Below, piece after piece: positions 1 to 8,358 of a DNA stretch of 64,000 nucleotides. Made by a program: the position numbers and the translations under genes. The stretch comes from Frankia alni ACN14a (GTDB taxonomy: Bacteria > Actinomycetota > Actinomycetes > Frankiales > Frankiaceae), in NCBI RefSeq assembly GCF_000058485.1, contig NC_008278.1:5512962-5576961 (forward strand). Direction: 5' to 3'. The first letter of the stretch is position 1. Each line of letters begins with the position of its first letter. The notes under the pieces are model-generated. The model was not told the origin of the DNA. It did no database searches and worked only from the letters and a program-made list of their open reading frames with translations.

Positions 1-582
1 GCCGATCCAGCTGCCGAGCGGCATGACCGTGGCACAGCCGGCCTCCTCCAGGCGGCGGGCCAGGACCGGGTCCGCCGAGCAGTACGGCAGCACGGTGAAG
101 CCGTCGGCGACCATGAGCTCGGCAGCGCGCAGCGTCTCGATCGGATCCGGGGCCAACGTCCGCGGGTCCGGAGTGACCTCCAGCTTGACCAGGCCGGTGC
201 CGGTGGCGGCGCGGCCCAGGCGGGCCAGCCGCAGGGCCTCCGCCGCATCCACGGCACCGGAGGTGTTGGGCAGCAGCGTCATCCCCGGCGGGACGAAGTC
301 GAGCACGTCGCCCTCGCCGGCGCGGTCGAGGTCGACCCGGCGCAGCGCGACTGTCACGATCTCGGCGCCGGAGGCAAGCAGGCTGTCGCGCATCACCTCG
401 TGCGCCGCGAACTTGCCCGTCCCGACCAGCAGTCGGCTGCGGTAGGGACGCCCGGCGATCACGAGCTCGTCGCCCTCGACCGGCTCGACGGCGCCGGACG
501 ACGCGAGGCCGGACGACGCGAGGCCGGGCGGGCGGGACCACTCCGACGCGGGAACAGCGGGACCTGGCAGAGCCTGCGACAC
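1..582 (-). CDS. thiG: Thiazole synthase ThiG (3' part cut by window edge)
   Basis: ThiG builds the thiazole phosphate ring of thiamine in the cytoplasm from deoxyxylulose phosphate, dehydroglycine and the ThiS thiocarboxylate. The visible 194 residues contain the family core: RLLVGTGKF at the first strand, then [39 protein letters not shown], and [20 protein letters not shown] running off the left edge. The N-terminus has a short repeated [11 protein letters not shown] insert. I place the start at GTG 582 because the GGGGAGG ribosome binding site at 592-598 directly abuts the ATG at 591 but lies 9 nt from this GTG. The upstream leader is a TPP riboswitch, so expression should fall when thiamine pyrophosphate is plentiful. 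Family identification is firm; the start is an inference. Confidence 0.93.
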   Translation of the reverse strand, partial: MSQALPGPAVPASEWSRPPGLASSGLASSGAVEPVEGDELVIAGRPYRSRLLVGTGKFAAHEVMRDSLLASGAEIVTVALRRVDLDRAGEGDVLDFVPPGMTLLPNTSGAVDAAEALRLARLGRAATGTGLVKLEVTPDPRTLAPDPIETLRAAELMVADGFTVLPYCSADPVLARRLEEAGCATVMPLGSWIG

Positions 583-591
583 GATGACCAT

Positions 592-690
592 CCTCCCCAC
601 GCGCGCATGACCGCGATCGGGTATGCGGGTCGCCGACGGTGCTCCTGGCCGGCCTCTCAGCCCATGTCCACGGGCTCCCCGGTGCAACCC
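592..690 (-). promoter_or_regulatory. TPP (THI-box) riboswitch upstream of thiG
   Basis: Read on the minus strand the leader shows GGGGAGCCC, a short stem, GGGCUGAGA (the UGAGA is 655-659), then ACCCGAUCGCGGUCAUGCGC followed by GUGGGGAGG. These match the conserved pyrimidine-sensing and pyrophosphate-sensing arms of the TPP aptamer. The last conserved GGGGAGG is also the ribosome binding site of thiG, which suggests control of translation initiation by ligand-dependent sequestration. The exact 5' edge of the P1 stem is uncertain. Confidence 0.85.
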
Positions 691-773
691 CAGTCTAGCC
701 GGCCCGCAACCGAGCCCGCGCCGGATCGATGCAGGCCGCCGACGTCCGGCGTCCGGACCGGCGTCCGGACCGA

Positions 774-826
774 GGGCCGAGCGGGGGCCGAGCGGGGGCC
801 GAGCGGGGCGATCAGGGGCCGAGCGG
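774..826. repeat. 11-bp tandem repeat
   Basis: GGGCCGAGCGG is repeated three times head to tail (774-784, 785-795, 796-806) and once more at 816-826 after a 9-nt gap. No function is apparent. Confidence 0.85.
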
Positions 827-1170
827 GGGCCCGCGGATCGGGGGCGGCACCCGGACGGGCGGCGTCCCGCGAACGTCATGTTCACGGACAGCGACGACTC
901 GGGCGTGCCGGGACACGCCGTCGCCGGCCCGGGCGGTTTCGCGGGACGATATCCATACGCCACGGCGGATCCGCGCAGCGCGGTGGCCGCATAGCCGCGG
1001 GATCAGGGATTCAGCCGACGGCCATCAGCAGGTAAGGCGATAGGCCGCGCTATGTCCGCAGGCATGGCGATGCGTAGTACGGGCATGCCGATGCGTTCGC
1101 CGCCGCCCCGCAGCCGAATCCGGAGCTAACGCCACGTGGCGCCGGTAGCGGCATGGTTCGGCAACGATCG

Positions 1171-1176
1171 TAAACT
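1171..1176 (+). promoter_or_regulatory. Possible -10 element for a leaderless kinase transcript
   Basis: TAAACT lies 7 nt before the GTG at 1184, the spacing expected if transcription begins at the start codon itself. No good -35 is visible and there is no ribosome binding site before this GTG, which fits a leaderless mRNA but does not prove it. Confidence 0.35.
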
Positions 1177-1183
1177 GTCTCCC

Positions 1184-3403
1184 GTGGATGCCACCGTGGC
1201 CGACCCCGTCATAGGTCGGCTTCTCGACGGCCGCTACACGGCGCAGGAACGACTCGCCGTCGGCGGCATGGCGACGGTGTACGTCGCGCACGACAACCGG
1301 CTGGACCGGCTCGTCGCACTCAAGGTCATGCATCCCAACCTCAACCACGATCCGGAGTTCGTCGGCCGTTTCCACCGCGAGGCCAAGGCGGTGGCGCGCC
1401 TGAACACCCCCCGGGTCGTCTCGGTGCTCGACCAGGGCTCCGACCACACCTCGGCGGGCCTGATCAACTACCTGGTCATGGAGCTGGTGCGCGGCCGGTC
1501 GTTGCGCCAGCACCTGGGCGCCCGGGGGCGGCTGTCGGTCGCCGAGGCCGTCGAGATCATCGAGCCCGTGATGGAGGCGCTCGCCGCCGCGCACGACGCG
1601 GGCATCATCCATCGCGACATCAAGCCCGAGAACATCCTGCTCGGCGACGACGGTCAGGTGAAGGTCGCCGACTTCGGTCTGGCCCGCCCGCTCGGCCAGC
1701 CCACCCAGGCCCTCACCGACGGGGTGGTGATGGGCACCGTCGGGTACCTCGCGCCCGAGCAGGTCACCCTCGGCACCGCCGACACCCGCAGCGACGTCTA
1801 CGCCGCCGGGGTCGTGCTGTTCGAGTCGCTGACCGGCCACCTTCCGCACAGCGGCGCGACCCCGATGTCGATGGCCTACCAGTCCGTGCACGGCGACGTG
1901 CCCGCGCCGTCCACCATCGTCGAGGGCGTTCCCGCGGAGCTCGACGGACTCGTGCTGCGGGCGACGGCGCGCGACCCCGCCCGCCGGCCCGCCGACGGCG
2001 CGGCGCTGCTCGACGAGCTGCACCGCATCGGGCCGTACCTGCCGGCGCCGGACTCCTACCAGACCGGCTTCACCGGCGAGGTCGAGCGGATCGGCCTGAT
2101 GGCGCCGCCCCCCGAGGACCCGGGCCCCGACCACACCCGCCCCTTCCAGCCCACCGACTACGACAACGACTACAACACCGGCTACGGCGCCGACCATGAC
2201 ACCGGCTACGACGGTCCGCACGGCGCCGCCGGGTTCACCGGCGCGGAGGCGGGACGGCCGCGGGCGGGCATCGCGGAGCACGACTCGGCCGCCGGGGCGC
2301 CCTACGCGGGCGGCGTGGCGAGCCAGCCCGGCACCGGGGCGCTCTACCGCTCCGCCGCCGCGCCGACCCCGACCTCCACCAGCTACCTCGGCGCCGGGCA
2401 CGGGCGGCGCCGCGCCGCGGGCCCCGGCTCGGGCGCCGGCCCGCGCCGGTACCTGCCGCTCGCCGTGGGCGGCGCGGCGATCCTGGTACTGCTGATCGGC
2501 TTCCTCGCCGTGCGCATGCTGTCCAGCGACAAGGTCGAGGTCCCGCTGCTGACCAGCGTCAGCAAGTCGGACGCCGAGACGATGCTGCGGGACGCCGGGC
2601 TCAAGGCGACCTACCTCGATCCGATCGCCAGCCCCAAGGTGGCCGCCGGTCACGTCGCCCAGCAGGACCCCAGGGACGGGACGAAGGTCGACAAGGGCGC
2701 GGTGATCACGCTGCGGCTGAGTTCCGGGCCCGCGACCGTCCCCGTGCCGGATCTCGCGAACCTCACGCGGGACCAGGCCGCGGCCCGGCTCAACGAGGTC
2801 AACCTCGCCGTGGGCGGGCAGATCAACCAGGCCAGCGACACCGTCCCGGCCGGCCACGTGATCGGCACGAACCCGGCCGTCAACACGGTGCTCAAGCCCC
2901 GCGACGGCGTCACGCTGATCATGTCGAGCGGACCGGACACCCGGCAGATGCCGGCCGACGTCATCGGCAAGCCCTACGACGCGGCCAAGGCGGAGATCGA
3001 CGCTCTCGGCGTCGCGGGCGTCACGGTTCAGCGCGATCTCGCCGTGACCGAGGACACGCCTGCCGGCAACGTCGTCGGCGCCGCCCCCGGGGTCGGCCAG
3101 CCGATCGCGCCGAACACCGTCGTGACGCTGACGGTCGCCACCGCGCCGGACGACGGAACCGACACCTCCGGCACCTCCGACGGCGGTGACGGCAGCGGCG
3201 TGCAGGTCGTCGTCCCCAAGGTGGTCGGCAAGACCTACCGCGAGGCCGAGGGCATCCTCGCCCAACGCGGGCTGAAGATCGACCGGTTCGCCCCGTTCGG
3301 CAAGCCGAACGACCGGGTGACAGCCCAGTCCGCCCAGCCCAACTCCAAGATCGAAAAGGGTAGTACAGTACACGTGAACACTGTGTGGCAGCTCGGTAAC
3401 TGA
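1184..3403 (+). CDS. pknL: PASTA-domain serine/threonine protein kinase, PknL type
   Basis: Membrane receptor kinase of 739 residues. The kinase domain (about 10-275) has the glycine loop followed by the ATP lysine in VALKVM (K47), the catalytic loop HRDIKPEN (D145), DFG (163-165) and APEQ. A Pro/Gly/Tyr-rich cytoplasmic linker leads to one membrane segment (about 424-445, LPLAVGGAAILVLLIGFLAV) and four extracellular PASTA repeats (from about 451, 518, 588 and 675), which in this family bind peptidoglycan or lipid II. I chose GTG 1184 because the protein then begins VDATVADPVIGRLLDGRY, aligning with known family N-termini; a GTG at 1136 with a weak GGAG is the alternative. Mycobacterial pknL likewise lies close to aroG and the RNase AS gene, which supports the assignment. 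Confidence 0.93.
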   Translation: MDATVADPVIGRLLDGRYTAQERLAVGGMATVYVAHDNRLDRLVALKVMHPNLNHDPEFVGRFHREAKAVARLNTPRVVSVLDQGSDHTSAGLINYLVMELVRGRSLRQHLGARGRLSVAEAVEIIEPVMEALAAAHDAGIIHRDIKPENILLGDDGQVKVADFGLARPLGQPTQALTDGVVMGTVGYLAPEQVTLGTADTRSDVYAAGVVLFESLTGHLPHSGATPMSMAYQSVHGDVPAPSTIVEGVPAELDGLVLRATARDPARRPADGAALLDELHRIGPYLPAPDSYQTGFTGEVERIGLMAPPPEDPGPDHTRPFQPTDYDNDYNTGYGADHDTGYDGPHGAAGFTGAEAGRPRAGIAEHDSAAGAPYAGGVASQPGTGALYRSAAAPTPTSTSYLGAGHGRRRAAGPGSGAGPRRYLPLAVGGAAILVLLIGFLAVRMLSSDKVEVPLLTSVSKSDAETMLRDAGLKATYLDPIASPKVAAGHVAQQDPRDGTKVDKGAVITLRLSSGPATVPVPDLANLTRDQAAARLNEVNLAVGGQINQASDTVPAGHVIGTNPAVNTVLKPRDGVTLIMSSGPDTRQMPADVIGKPYDAAKAEIDALGVAGVTVQRDLAVTEDTPAGNVVGAAPGVGQPIAPNTVVTLTVATAPDDGTDTSGTSDGGDGSGVQVVVPKVVGKTYREAEGILAQRGLKIDRFAPFGKPNDRVTAQSAQPNSKIEKGSTVHVNTVWQLGN

Positions 3404-3422
3404 ACGACGGCAGACCTCGGTC

Positions 3423-3448
3423 GGGCCGGCGCGGGGGGCAGCCGGCCC
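3423..3448 (+). terminator. Hairpin after pknL
   Basis: An 8-bp perfect GC stem, GGGCCGGC (3423-3430) with GCCGGCCC (3441-3448) and a 10-nt loop, lies 20 nt after the kinase stop. There is no T tract, as is usual for terminators in high-GC actinobacteria. Confidence 0.5.
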
Positions 3449-3486
3449 TCGGACCGCCGCCGCACGACCGCTCCCAGGGGGAGGAC

Positions 3487-5625
3487 GTGAGGGCAGCGCG
3501 CGGCCGCGACCGGCGTTCCGCCGGGGTGGAGCAACCCGGGCCTCGGCAGCGCGGCTCCCGGTGGTGGCGGCCGCGGCGAGCCCGCGCCCGCGCCGAGCGG
3601 GTCGCCTCGCTGCTGGACGGCCGACGAGCCCCGACCGACGCCGCCGACCTGCGCCTGGTGACCGCGGCGACGGCCCTGCGCGACCTGCCGTCCCCCCGCA
3701 TGAGTCCGGCGCGCCGTGACGCCGTGCGCACCCGCCTGCTCGCCTTCCTCGCCGAACAGTCCAACGCCGAACAGACGAGCACTGAGCAGACGAGCACTGA
3801 GCAGACGAGCGCTGAGCAGACGAGCGCTGACCAGGGCAGCACCGAACAGACCAGCACCGCACCGGCAAGCCCCGCACCGGCCAGCCCCGCACGTGCCGAG
3901 CCCGCCGTGGCCCGCGGATCGGGCGTGACCGGACGGCGGGTGCGTTCGGCCCCGCCACCACGAGGCCGGGTCCTGCGCGCCGCCCGCCCGCTGCTGGCCG
4001 TCTCCCTGGCCGCCGCGGTCGCCCTGGCCGGTCTCGCCGTCAGCGCGGAGGACGCCCTGCCCGGGGAGACGCTCTACAGCGTCAAACGGGGGGTCGAGAA
4101 CCTTCAGGTATCGCTGGTGCGCGATCCGGTCGCCAAGGCGAAGACCCGCCTCGACGTGGCCGGCACCCGCATGAGCGAGTTGCGCGCCATCACTCTCGGC
4201 GACGGCGCCCCCCTCGACCGCCCCGGTGCCGGCGGCACCCGCACCGAGGCGGCTACCGGGGTTCCGCCGACGGCGGCGGCCGGCGTACCCGAGGCATCCT
4301 CGCTGGCCGGGGTCGGCACGCTCTCGTCGGCCCTGCGGACATCCGCGTCGGCCACCGGTCCCGCGGGCCCCACCCACCAGGGGTCAGGCCCTGCGGAGGA
4401 CCCGTCACACCGGGGTGATCCGTCGAACCACGAAGGTCCGGTCGGCCCGCCGCGCACCGCAGGGACGCCCCTTCCCCTCCTGCCCGTCCGGCTCCCCCCG
4501 TCCCCCGGGCCTCTCCCACCCGCCGCACTCCTCCCCCCTGCCGAACTCCTCTTCCCTGCCGAGCCTCTCCCGCCCGGCGGGCCTCCCGCCCCGGTTGTGC
4601 CGCGCACCCCGCGCGTGGCGGCAGCGCCGAACCCGACAGCCGCGCCGAACCCGACAGCCGCGCCGAACCCGGCAACCACCTCGGGCACGGCGGATGCCTC
4701 GCCCACGGCAGTTGCCTCGACGCGGGCCCCCGCCCCGCCCGGCCGTCACGCGGATGCCGGCACGGTCAACAGCCTGCTGCGGGCCTGGTGCGCCCAGGCG
4801 CGGGCCGGTTCGCGTGTGCTGCTCGCCCGCGCCTTCGCCGGGAACGCCGATGCGTGGGCGACGATGGACACCTTCACCACCGAGCAGTCCGACCGGCTGA
4901 GTCCCGTCCTCGCCGCCCTTCCCCTCGGTACGACCGGTGCCGCCCAGGCGGCGGTCGACCTCATCGGCGAGTTCCGCCGGGCCCTCGGCCCCCGGCTCCC
5001 GCGGACGACGGCCGCCACCGCGACGCATCCCACGAGCGCCGTGCCCACCCCAGCGCCGACCACGTCCCCGCAGGACCTCCCGCCGCCCGTCACGCCGGAC
5101 AGTCCGACCTCCCCGAACGATGCCGATCCGAGCACTGCGCCGACGCCGGCCAGCAGCCCGATCGGCGGCGCTGACGACGAGGCGCCCGGTACGACCGGGG
5201 CGGAGCGGGCCGCCGAACTGGCCGCGCCGAGTCCGGCAGCCGCGCCGGGGCGGCCGAGCCCCGCGGCCCCGGCCGCGCCACCCGACGCATCCTCGACGAG
5301 GTCAGCGGCCAAGGCTCCGCGCACACCAGCCATCGCCGTGCCGGCGACCACCGACGCCAGCACGACCGCAGTCCCCAGCCAGACCGATGCCACCGGTCAG
5401 ACCGGCACCGCCAGCCAGTCGAGCAGCACTGGCCAGCCGAGCAGCACCGACCAAGGAGACAAAACCGGCCAAGGGGATAACGCCGACCAAGGGGACAACG
5501 CCGGCCTGACGGGCATCGACAGGTGGGAGCCTGCGGGCGGCGACGACACGGCCCCCGCGAGCGGCACGGCCCCGACGGCCAGCACCACGACGGGCGCCAC
5601 CACGGACTACGGGCTCGCCGACTGA
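3487..5625 (+). CDS. DUF5667-domain membrane protein with low-complexity tails
   Basis: A 712-residue protein of unknown function. The N-terminal 100 residues are basic and helical and end in pentapeptide repeats of the TSTEQ/TSAEQ type (around residues 95-120). A single membrane segment (about 165-185, LLAVSLAAAVALAGLAV) is followed by the DUF5667 core GETLYSVKRGVENLQVSLVR and AKTRLDVAGTRMSELRAI. A second conserved helical part lies around 420-500 (RAWCAQARAGSRVLLARAFA). The remainder is Pro/Ala/Thr-rich, including an APNPTA repeat, and probably extends outside the membrane. The GTG start has a GGGGAGG only 2-3 nt upstream, so the true start may be slightly downstream. DUF5667 proteins often accompany sigma/anti-sigma genes; none is adjacent here. 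Confidence 0.75.
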   Translation: MRAARGRDRRSAGVEQPGPRQRGSRWWRPRRARARAERVASLLDGRRAPTDAADLRLVTAATALRDLPSPRMSPARRDAVRTRLLAFLAEQSNAEQTSTEQTSTEQTSAEQTSADQGSTEQTSTAPASPAPASPARAEPAVARGSGVTGRRVRSAPPPRGRVLRAARPLLAVSLAAAVALAGLAVSAEDALPGETLYSVKRGVENLQVSLVRDPVAKAKTRLDVAGTRMSELRAITLGDGAPLDRPGAGGTRTEAATGVPPTAAAGVPEASSLAGVGTLSSALRTSASATGPAGPTHQGSGPAEDPSHRGDPSNHEGPVGPPRTAGTPLPLLPVRLPPSPGPLPPAALLPPAELLFPAEPLPPGGPPAPVVPRTPRVAAAPNPTAAPNPTAAPNPATTSGTADASPTAVASTRAPAPPGRHADAGTVNSLLRAWCAQARAGSRVLLARAFAGNADAWATMDTFTTEQSDRLSPVLAALPLGTTGAAQAAVDLIGEFRRALGPRLPRTTAATATHPTSAVPTPAPTTSPQDLPPPVTPDSPTSPNDADPSTAPTPASSPIGGADDEAPGTTGAERAAELAAPSPAAAPGRPSPAAPAAPPDASSTRSAAKAPRTPAIAVPATTDASTTAVPSQTDATGQTGTASQSSSTGQPSSTDQGDKTGQGDNADQGDNAGLTGIDRWEPAGGDDTAPASGTAPTASTTTGATTDYGLAD
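3765..3860 (+). repeat. In-frame 15-bp tandem repeat
   Basis: Units of the form ACGAGCACTGAGCAG repeat about five to six times within the DUF5667 gene and encode TS(T/A)EQ pentapeptides. A second in-frame repeat of 18 bp encoding APNPTA lies at about 4617-4676 in the same gene. Confidence 0.8.
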
Positions 5626-5652
5626 ACGGCGCCCCCGGCGTCCGGACGCGGC

Positions 5653-7020
5653 CTAGGCGGTGGGGAGCTCCTGCATCGCGGCGGCGCGCTCGCCCCGCGC
5701 CTGCTGGAGCATCTCGGCGACGAGGAAGGCCAGCTCGAGTGCCTGGCCGGTGTTCAGACGCGGGTCGCAGGCGGTCTCGTAGCGGCCGCCGAGGTCCTCC
5801 TCGCCGATCAGCTCGGCGCCGCCGAGGCACTCGGTGACGTTCTCGCCGGTCAGCTCGATGTGCAGCCCGCCCGGGTGGGTGCCCAGGGCCTTGTGCACCT
5901 CGAAGAAGCCGAAGACCTCGTCGAGCACGTCGTCGAAGTGACGGGTCTTGATGCCACTGACGTCGCGGGTGTTGCCGTGCATCGGGTCGCAGGACCAGAC
6001 GACCGGCGGCCCGGCGGCGTTGACCTTCTCGATGATGGGCGGAAGGGCGTCCCGGATCTTGCCCGCGCCCATCCGGGTGATCAGGGTCAGCCGGCCGGGG
6101 ACGTGCTGCGGGTTGAGCCGCTCGGCCAGCTCGAGGACCTCGTCCGGGCTGGCCTTCGGTCCGATCTTGCAGCCGATCGGGTTGCCGACCCGGGACAGCA
6201 GGTCGACGTGGGCGCCGCCGAGGTCCCTGGTCCGCTCCCCGATCCAGATCATGTGCGCGGACAGGTCGTACGGGTTGCCGGTGGCGTCCTCGACGCGGGT
6301 GAGGGCCCGCTCGTACTCCAGCAGGAGACCCTCGTGGCTGGTGAACAGCTCCACCCCGGTCAACGCCGCGCTGCCGAGGTCGATGCCGCAGGCCGCCATG
6401 AAGGCCAGCGCCCGCTCGATGTTCGTCGCCATCACCTCGTAGCGCCGGCCGGCCGCCGAGTCCCGCACGAACGCCTTGTTCCACTCGTGGACCTTCGACA
6501 GGTCCGCGAACCCGCCCGTGGCGAACGCCCGGACGAGGTTCAGCGTTATCGCGCTCTGGTGGTAGGAGGCGACCATGCGCATCGGGTCCGGCCGGCGGGC
6601 CGCAGCCGTCGCCGCGATGTCGTTGACGGCGTCGCCGCGGTAGGACGGCAGGCCGGTGCTCGACTCGATGTCCGCCGAGCGCGGCTTGGAGTACTGGCCG
6701 GCGATGCGGGCGACCTTCACCACCGGCGTGCTCGCGCCGTAGGTGAGCACGACCGCCATCTGCAGCAGCGTCTTGACCTTGTCACGGATCTTGTTGGCGG
6801 TGTTCGCCGCGAAGGTCTCGGCGCAGTCACCGCCCTGGAGCAGGAACGCCTCACCCCGGGCGACCATCGCGAGGCGCTCGGTGAGCGAACGCACCTCCGG
6901 CGCGGTGACCAGCGGGGGAAGTGCCGCAAGCTGGTTGTAGGCGGACTGCAGTTCCTCGAGGTCGGGCCACGACGGCTGCTGCTTGGCCGGAAGGGTCCGC
7001 CAGACATCCAATGCGCTCAC
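5653..7020 (-). CDS. aroG: Class II 3-deoxy-D-arabino-heptulosonate 7-phosphate synthase
   Basis: Commits phosphoenolpyruvate and erythrose 4-phosphate to the shikimate pathway in the cytoplasm. Diagnostic class II stretches include AKQQPSWPD near the N-terminus, AFLLQGGDCAETF, VKVARIAGQYSKPRSAD, WIGERTRDL, LTLITRMGAGKIRD, DPMHGNT and TECLGGAELI with a C-terminal YETACDPRLN. The length of 455 residues is normal. An ATG at 7050 is in frame, but it sits inside a perfect 12-bp hairpin (7048-7075) that more likely ends the upstream pfkA transcript, so I prefer GTG 7020 (VSALDVWRTLPAKQQ). Neither start has a strong ribosome binding site. The neighbourhood matches the mycobacterial aroG context. 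Confidence 0.95.
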   Translation of the reverse strand: MSALDVWRTLPAKQQPSWPDLEELQSAYNQLAALPPLVTAPEVRSLTERLAMVARGEAFLLQGGDCAETFAANTANKIRDKVKTLLQMAVVLTYGASTPVVKVARIAGQYSKPRSADIESSTGLPSYRGDAVNDIAATAAARRPDPMRMVASYHQSAITLNLVRAFATGGFADLSKVHEWNKAFVRDSAAGRRYEVMATNIERALAFMAACGIDLGSAALTGVELFTSHEGLLLEYERALTRVEDATGNPYDLSAHMIWIGERTRDLGGAHVDLLSRVGNPIGCKIGPKASPDEVLELAERLNPQHVPGRLTLITRMGAGKIRDALPPIIEKVNAAGPPVVWSCDPMHGNTRDVSGIKTRHFDDVLDEVFGFFEVHKALGTHPGGLHIELTGENVTECLGGAELIGEEDLGGRYETACDPRLNTGQALELAFLVAEMLQQARGERAAAMQELPTA

Positions 7021-7047
7021 GAGACACCAGGGTACGGTCCCGACCGC

Positions 7048-7075
7048 CATGTCGGCCGGTCATCCGGCCGACATG
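7048..7075. terminator. Perfect hairpin between pfkA and aroG
   Basis: CATGTCGGCCGG (7048-7059) and its exact complement (7064-7075) flank a TCAT loop. It lies 17 nt after the pfkA stop and overlaps the alternative aroG ATG at 7050. Confidence 0.65.
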
Positions 7076-7092
7076 TTGCCGCTCAGCCGAAG

Positions 7093-8118
7093 TCAGCCGA
7101 AGAAGGTCTCCGCCTCGTTGTAGAGCTCCTCGGGCACCGTCTTGAGCTCACGGGTCGCCTCCGCCAGCGGCACGCGGTCGATGCGGGTCCCGTGCAGGGC
7201 GACCATCACCCCGAAGTCGCCCTCGTGCACCGCGTCGACGGCGTGCAGGCCGAAGCGCGTCGCGAGCCAGCGGTCGAACGCGGTCGGCGTGCCACCACGC
7301 TGGAGATGGCCGAGCACGGTGGCGCGGGCGTCCCGGCCGGTGCGGCCGCGGATCTCGGTCTCGAGCACCTGCGCGATGCCCTGCAGACGGACGTGGCCGA
7401 AGGCGTCGAGCTCGCCCTCCCTCGTGACCAGGGTGCCGGCGATCGGGGTCGCGCCCTCCGCGGCGACGATGATCGGGGCGTAGTGGGTCGCGAAGCGGGC
7501 CTCGACGAAGGCGCAGACCTTGTCGAAGTCGAACGGCCGTTCCGGGATGAGGATGACGTTCGCGCCGCCGGCCATGCCGCTGTGCAGCGCTATCCAGCCG
7601 GCATGGCGTCCCATCACCTCGACGATGAGCACGCGGTGGTGGCTCTCCGCGGTGGTGTGGAGGCGGTCGATCGCCTCGGTGGCGATGTTGACGGCGGTGT
7701 CGAAGCCGAAGGTGTAGTCGGTGGCGAACAGGTCGTTGTCGATGGTCTTGGGGACCCCGACCACGGGCAGACCCTCGGCGTGGAGCTGGGCGGCCACGCC
7801 GAGGGTGTCCTCGCCGCCGATCGCGACGAGCGCGTCGATCTCGGCGGCGGCCAGGTTCTCGCGGATGAGCGACGGCCCGTCCACGGCGGCGTAGGGGTTC
7901 GTGCGGCTCGACCCGAGGATGGTCCCGCCGCGCGGCAGGATGCCCCGTACGGCGGCGGTGTCGAGCGGCACCGTGTCACCGGTCAGCGGCCCGCGCCAGC
8001 CGTCCCGGAACCCCACGAAGCTGTGCCCGTAGACGCTCTCGCCCTTGCGGACGACGGCCCTGATCACCGCGTTGAGTCCGGGACAGTCGCCGCCACCGGT
8101 CAGTACACCGATCCTCAT
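7093..8118 (-). CDS. pfkA: 6-phosphofructokinase, pyrophosphate-type active-site residues
   Basis: A 341-residue cytoplasmic enzyme phosphorylating fructose 6-phosphate. GGGDCPGLNAV (about 8-18) is the nucleotide/phosphate loop, PKTIDND (about 122-128) carries the catalytic aspartate, and MGRHAGWIALHSG binds the sugar phosphate. At the position of E. coli Gly104 the sequence GGEDTLG has Asp, and at Gly124 it has Lys (PKTIDND). This D/K pair is the known signature of pyrophosphate-dependent enzymes such as that of Amycolatopsis methanolica, so a reversible PPi-dependent reaction is predicted (inference). AGGAGG lies 7 nt before the ATG. It is upstream of aroG on the same strand but separated by a hairpin. 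Confidence 0.93.
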   Translation of the reverse strand: MRIGVLTGGGDCPGLNAVIRAVVRKGESVYGHSFVGFRDGWRGPLTGDTVPLDTAAVRGILPRGGTILGSSRTNPYAAVDGPSLIRENLAAAEIDALVAIGGEDTLGVAAQLHAEGLPVVGVPKTIDNDLFATDYTFGFDTAVNIATEAIDRLHTTAESHHRVLIVEVMGRHAGWIALHSGMAGGANVILIPERPFDFDKVCAFVEARFATHYAPIIVAAEGATPIAGTLVTREGELDAFGHVRLQGIAQVLETEIRGRTGRDARATVLGHLQRGGTPTAFDRWLATRFGLHAVDAVHEGDFGVMVALHGTRIDRVPLAEATRELKTVPEELYNEAETFFG

Positions 8119-8260
8119 CGCGCATCCTCCTGTCGAGCCGCAGGCCCCCGCCGGCGGCAGCGTAGCGGCAGGTCCGCGTCCAGGAAGCGAGTTCAGTCAC
8201 TCGGCGTGGCGCTTCGACCACACGGAAGGACGAGGGCTCCGCGGCCTGCCCGCACTGGCC

Positions 8261-8358
8261 GACAGCGCCGCGGGGACGGAGCGCCGACAGCGCCGCGGGG
8301 ACGGAGCGCCGTCGGCGCCGGGAGGACGGGAGCGGCGTCAGCGCCGCGGGGACGGAGC
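8261..8358. repeat. 25-bp GC-rich direct repeats
   Basis: A 25-bp unit beginning GACAGCGCCGCGGGGACGGA occurs twice in tandem (8261-8285, 8286-8310) and a third, slightly shorter copy at 8337-8358 overlaps the 3' end of the RNase AS gene. The repeats lie between pfkA and that gene. Confidence 0.85.

Larger units (their letters stand above)
692..1183. other. Intergenic region between thiG leader and the kinase
   Basis: About 490 bases without a supportable gene. It separates the divergently transcribed thiG and kinase genes and contains an 11-bp tandem repeat (annotated separately). I see no convincing coding sequence, and the open frames crossing it have no ribosome binding site or recognisable protein. 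Confidence 0.6.

Noticed and set aside
1025-3961. A 978-codon open frame on the minus strand opposite pknL
   Set aside because: Arg/Gly/Val-rich translation with no domain; an antisense shadow of the kinase gene caused by high third-position GC.
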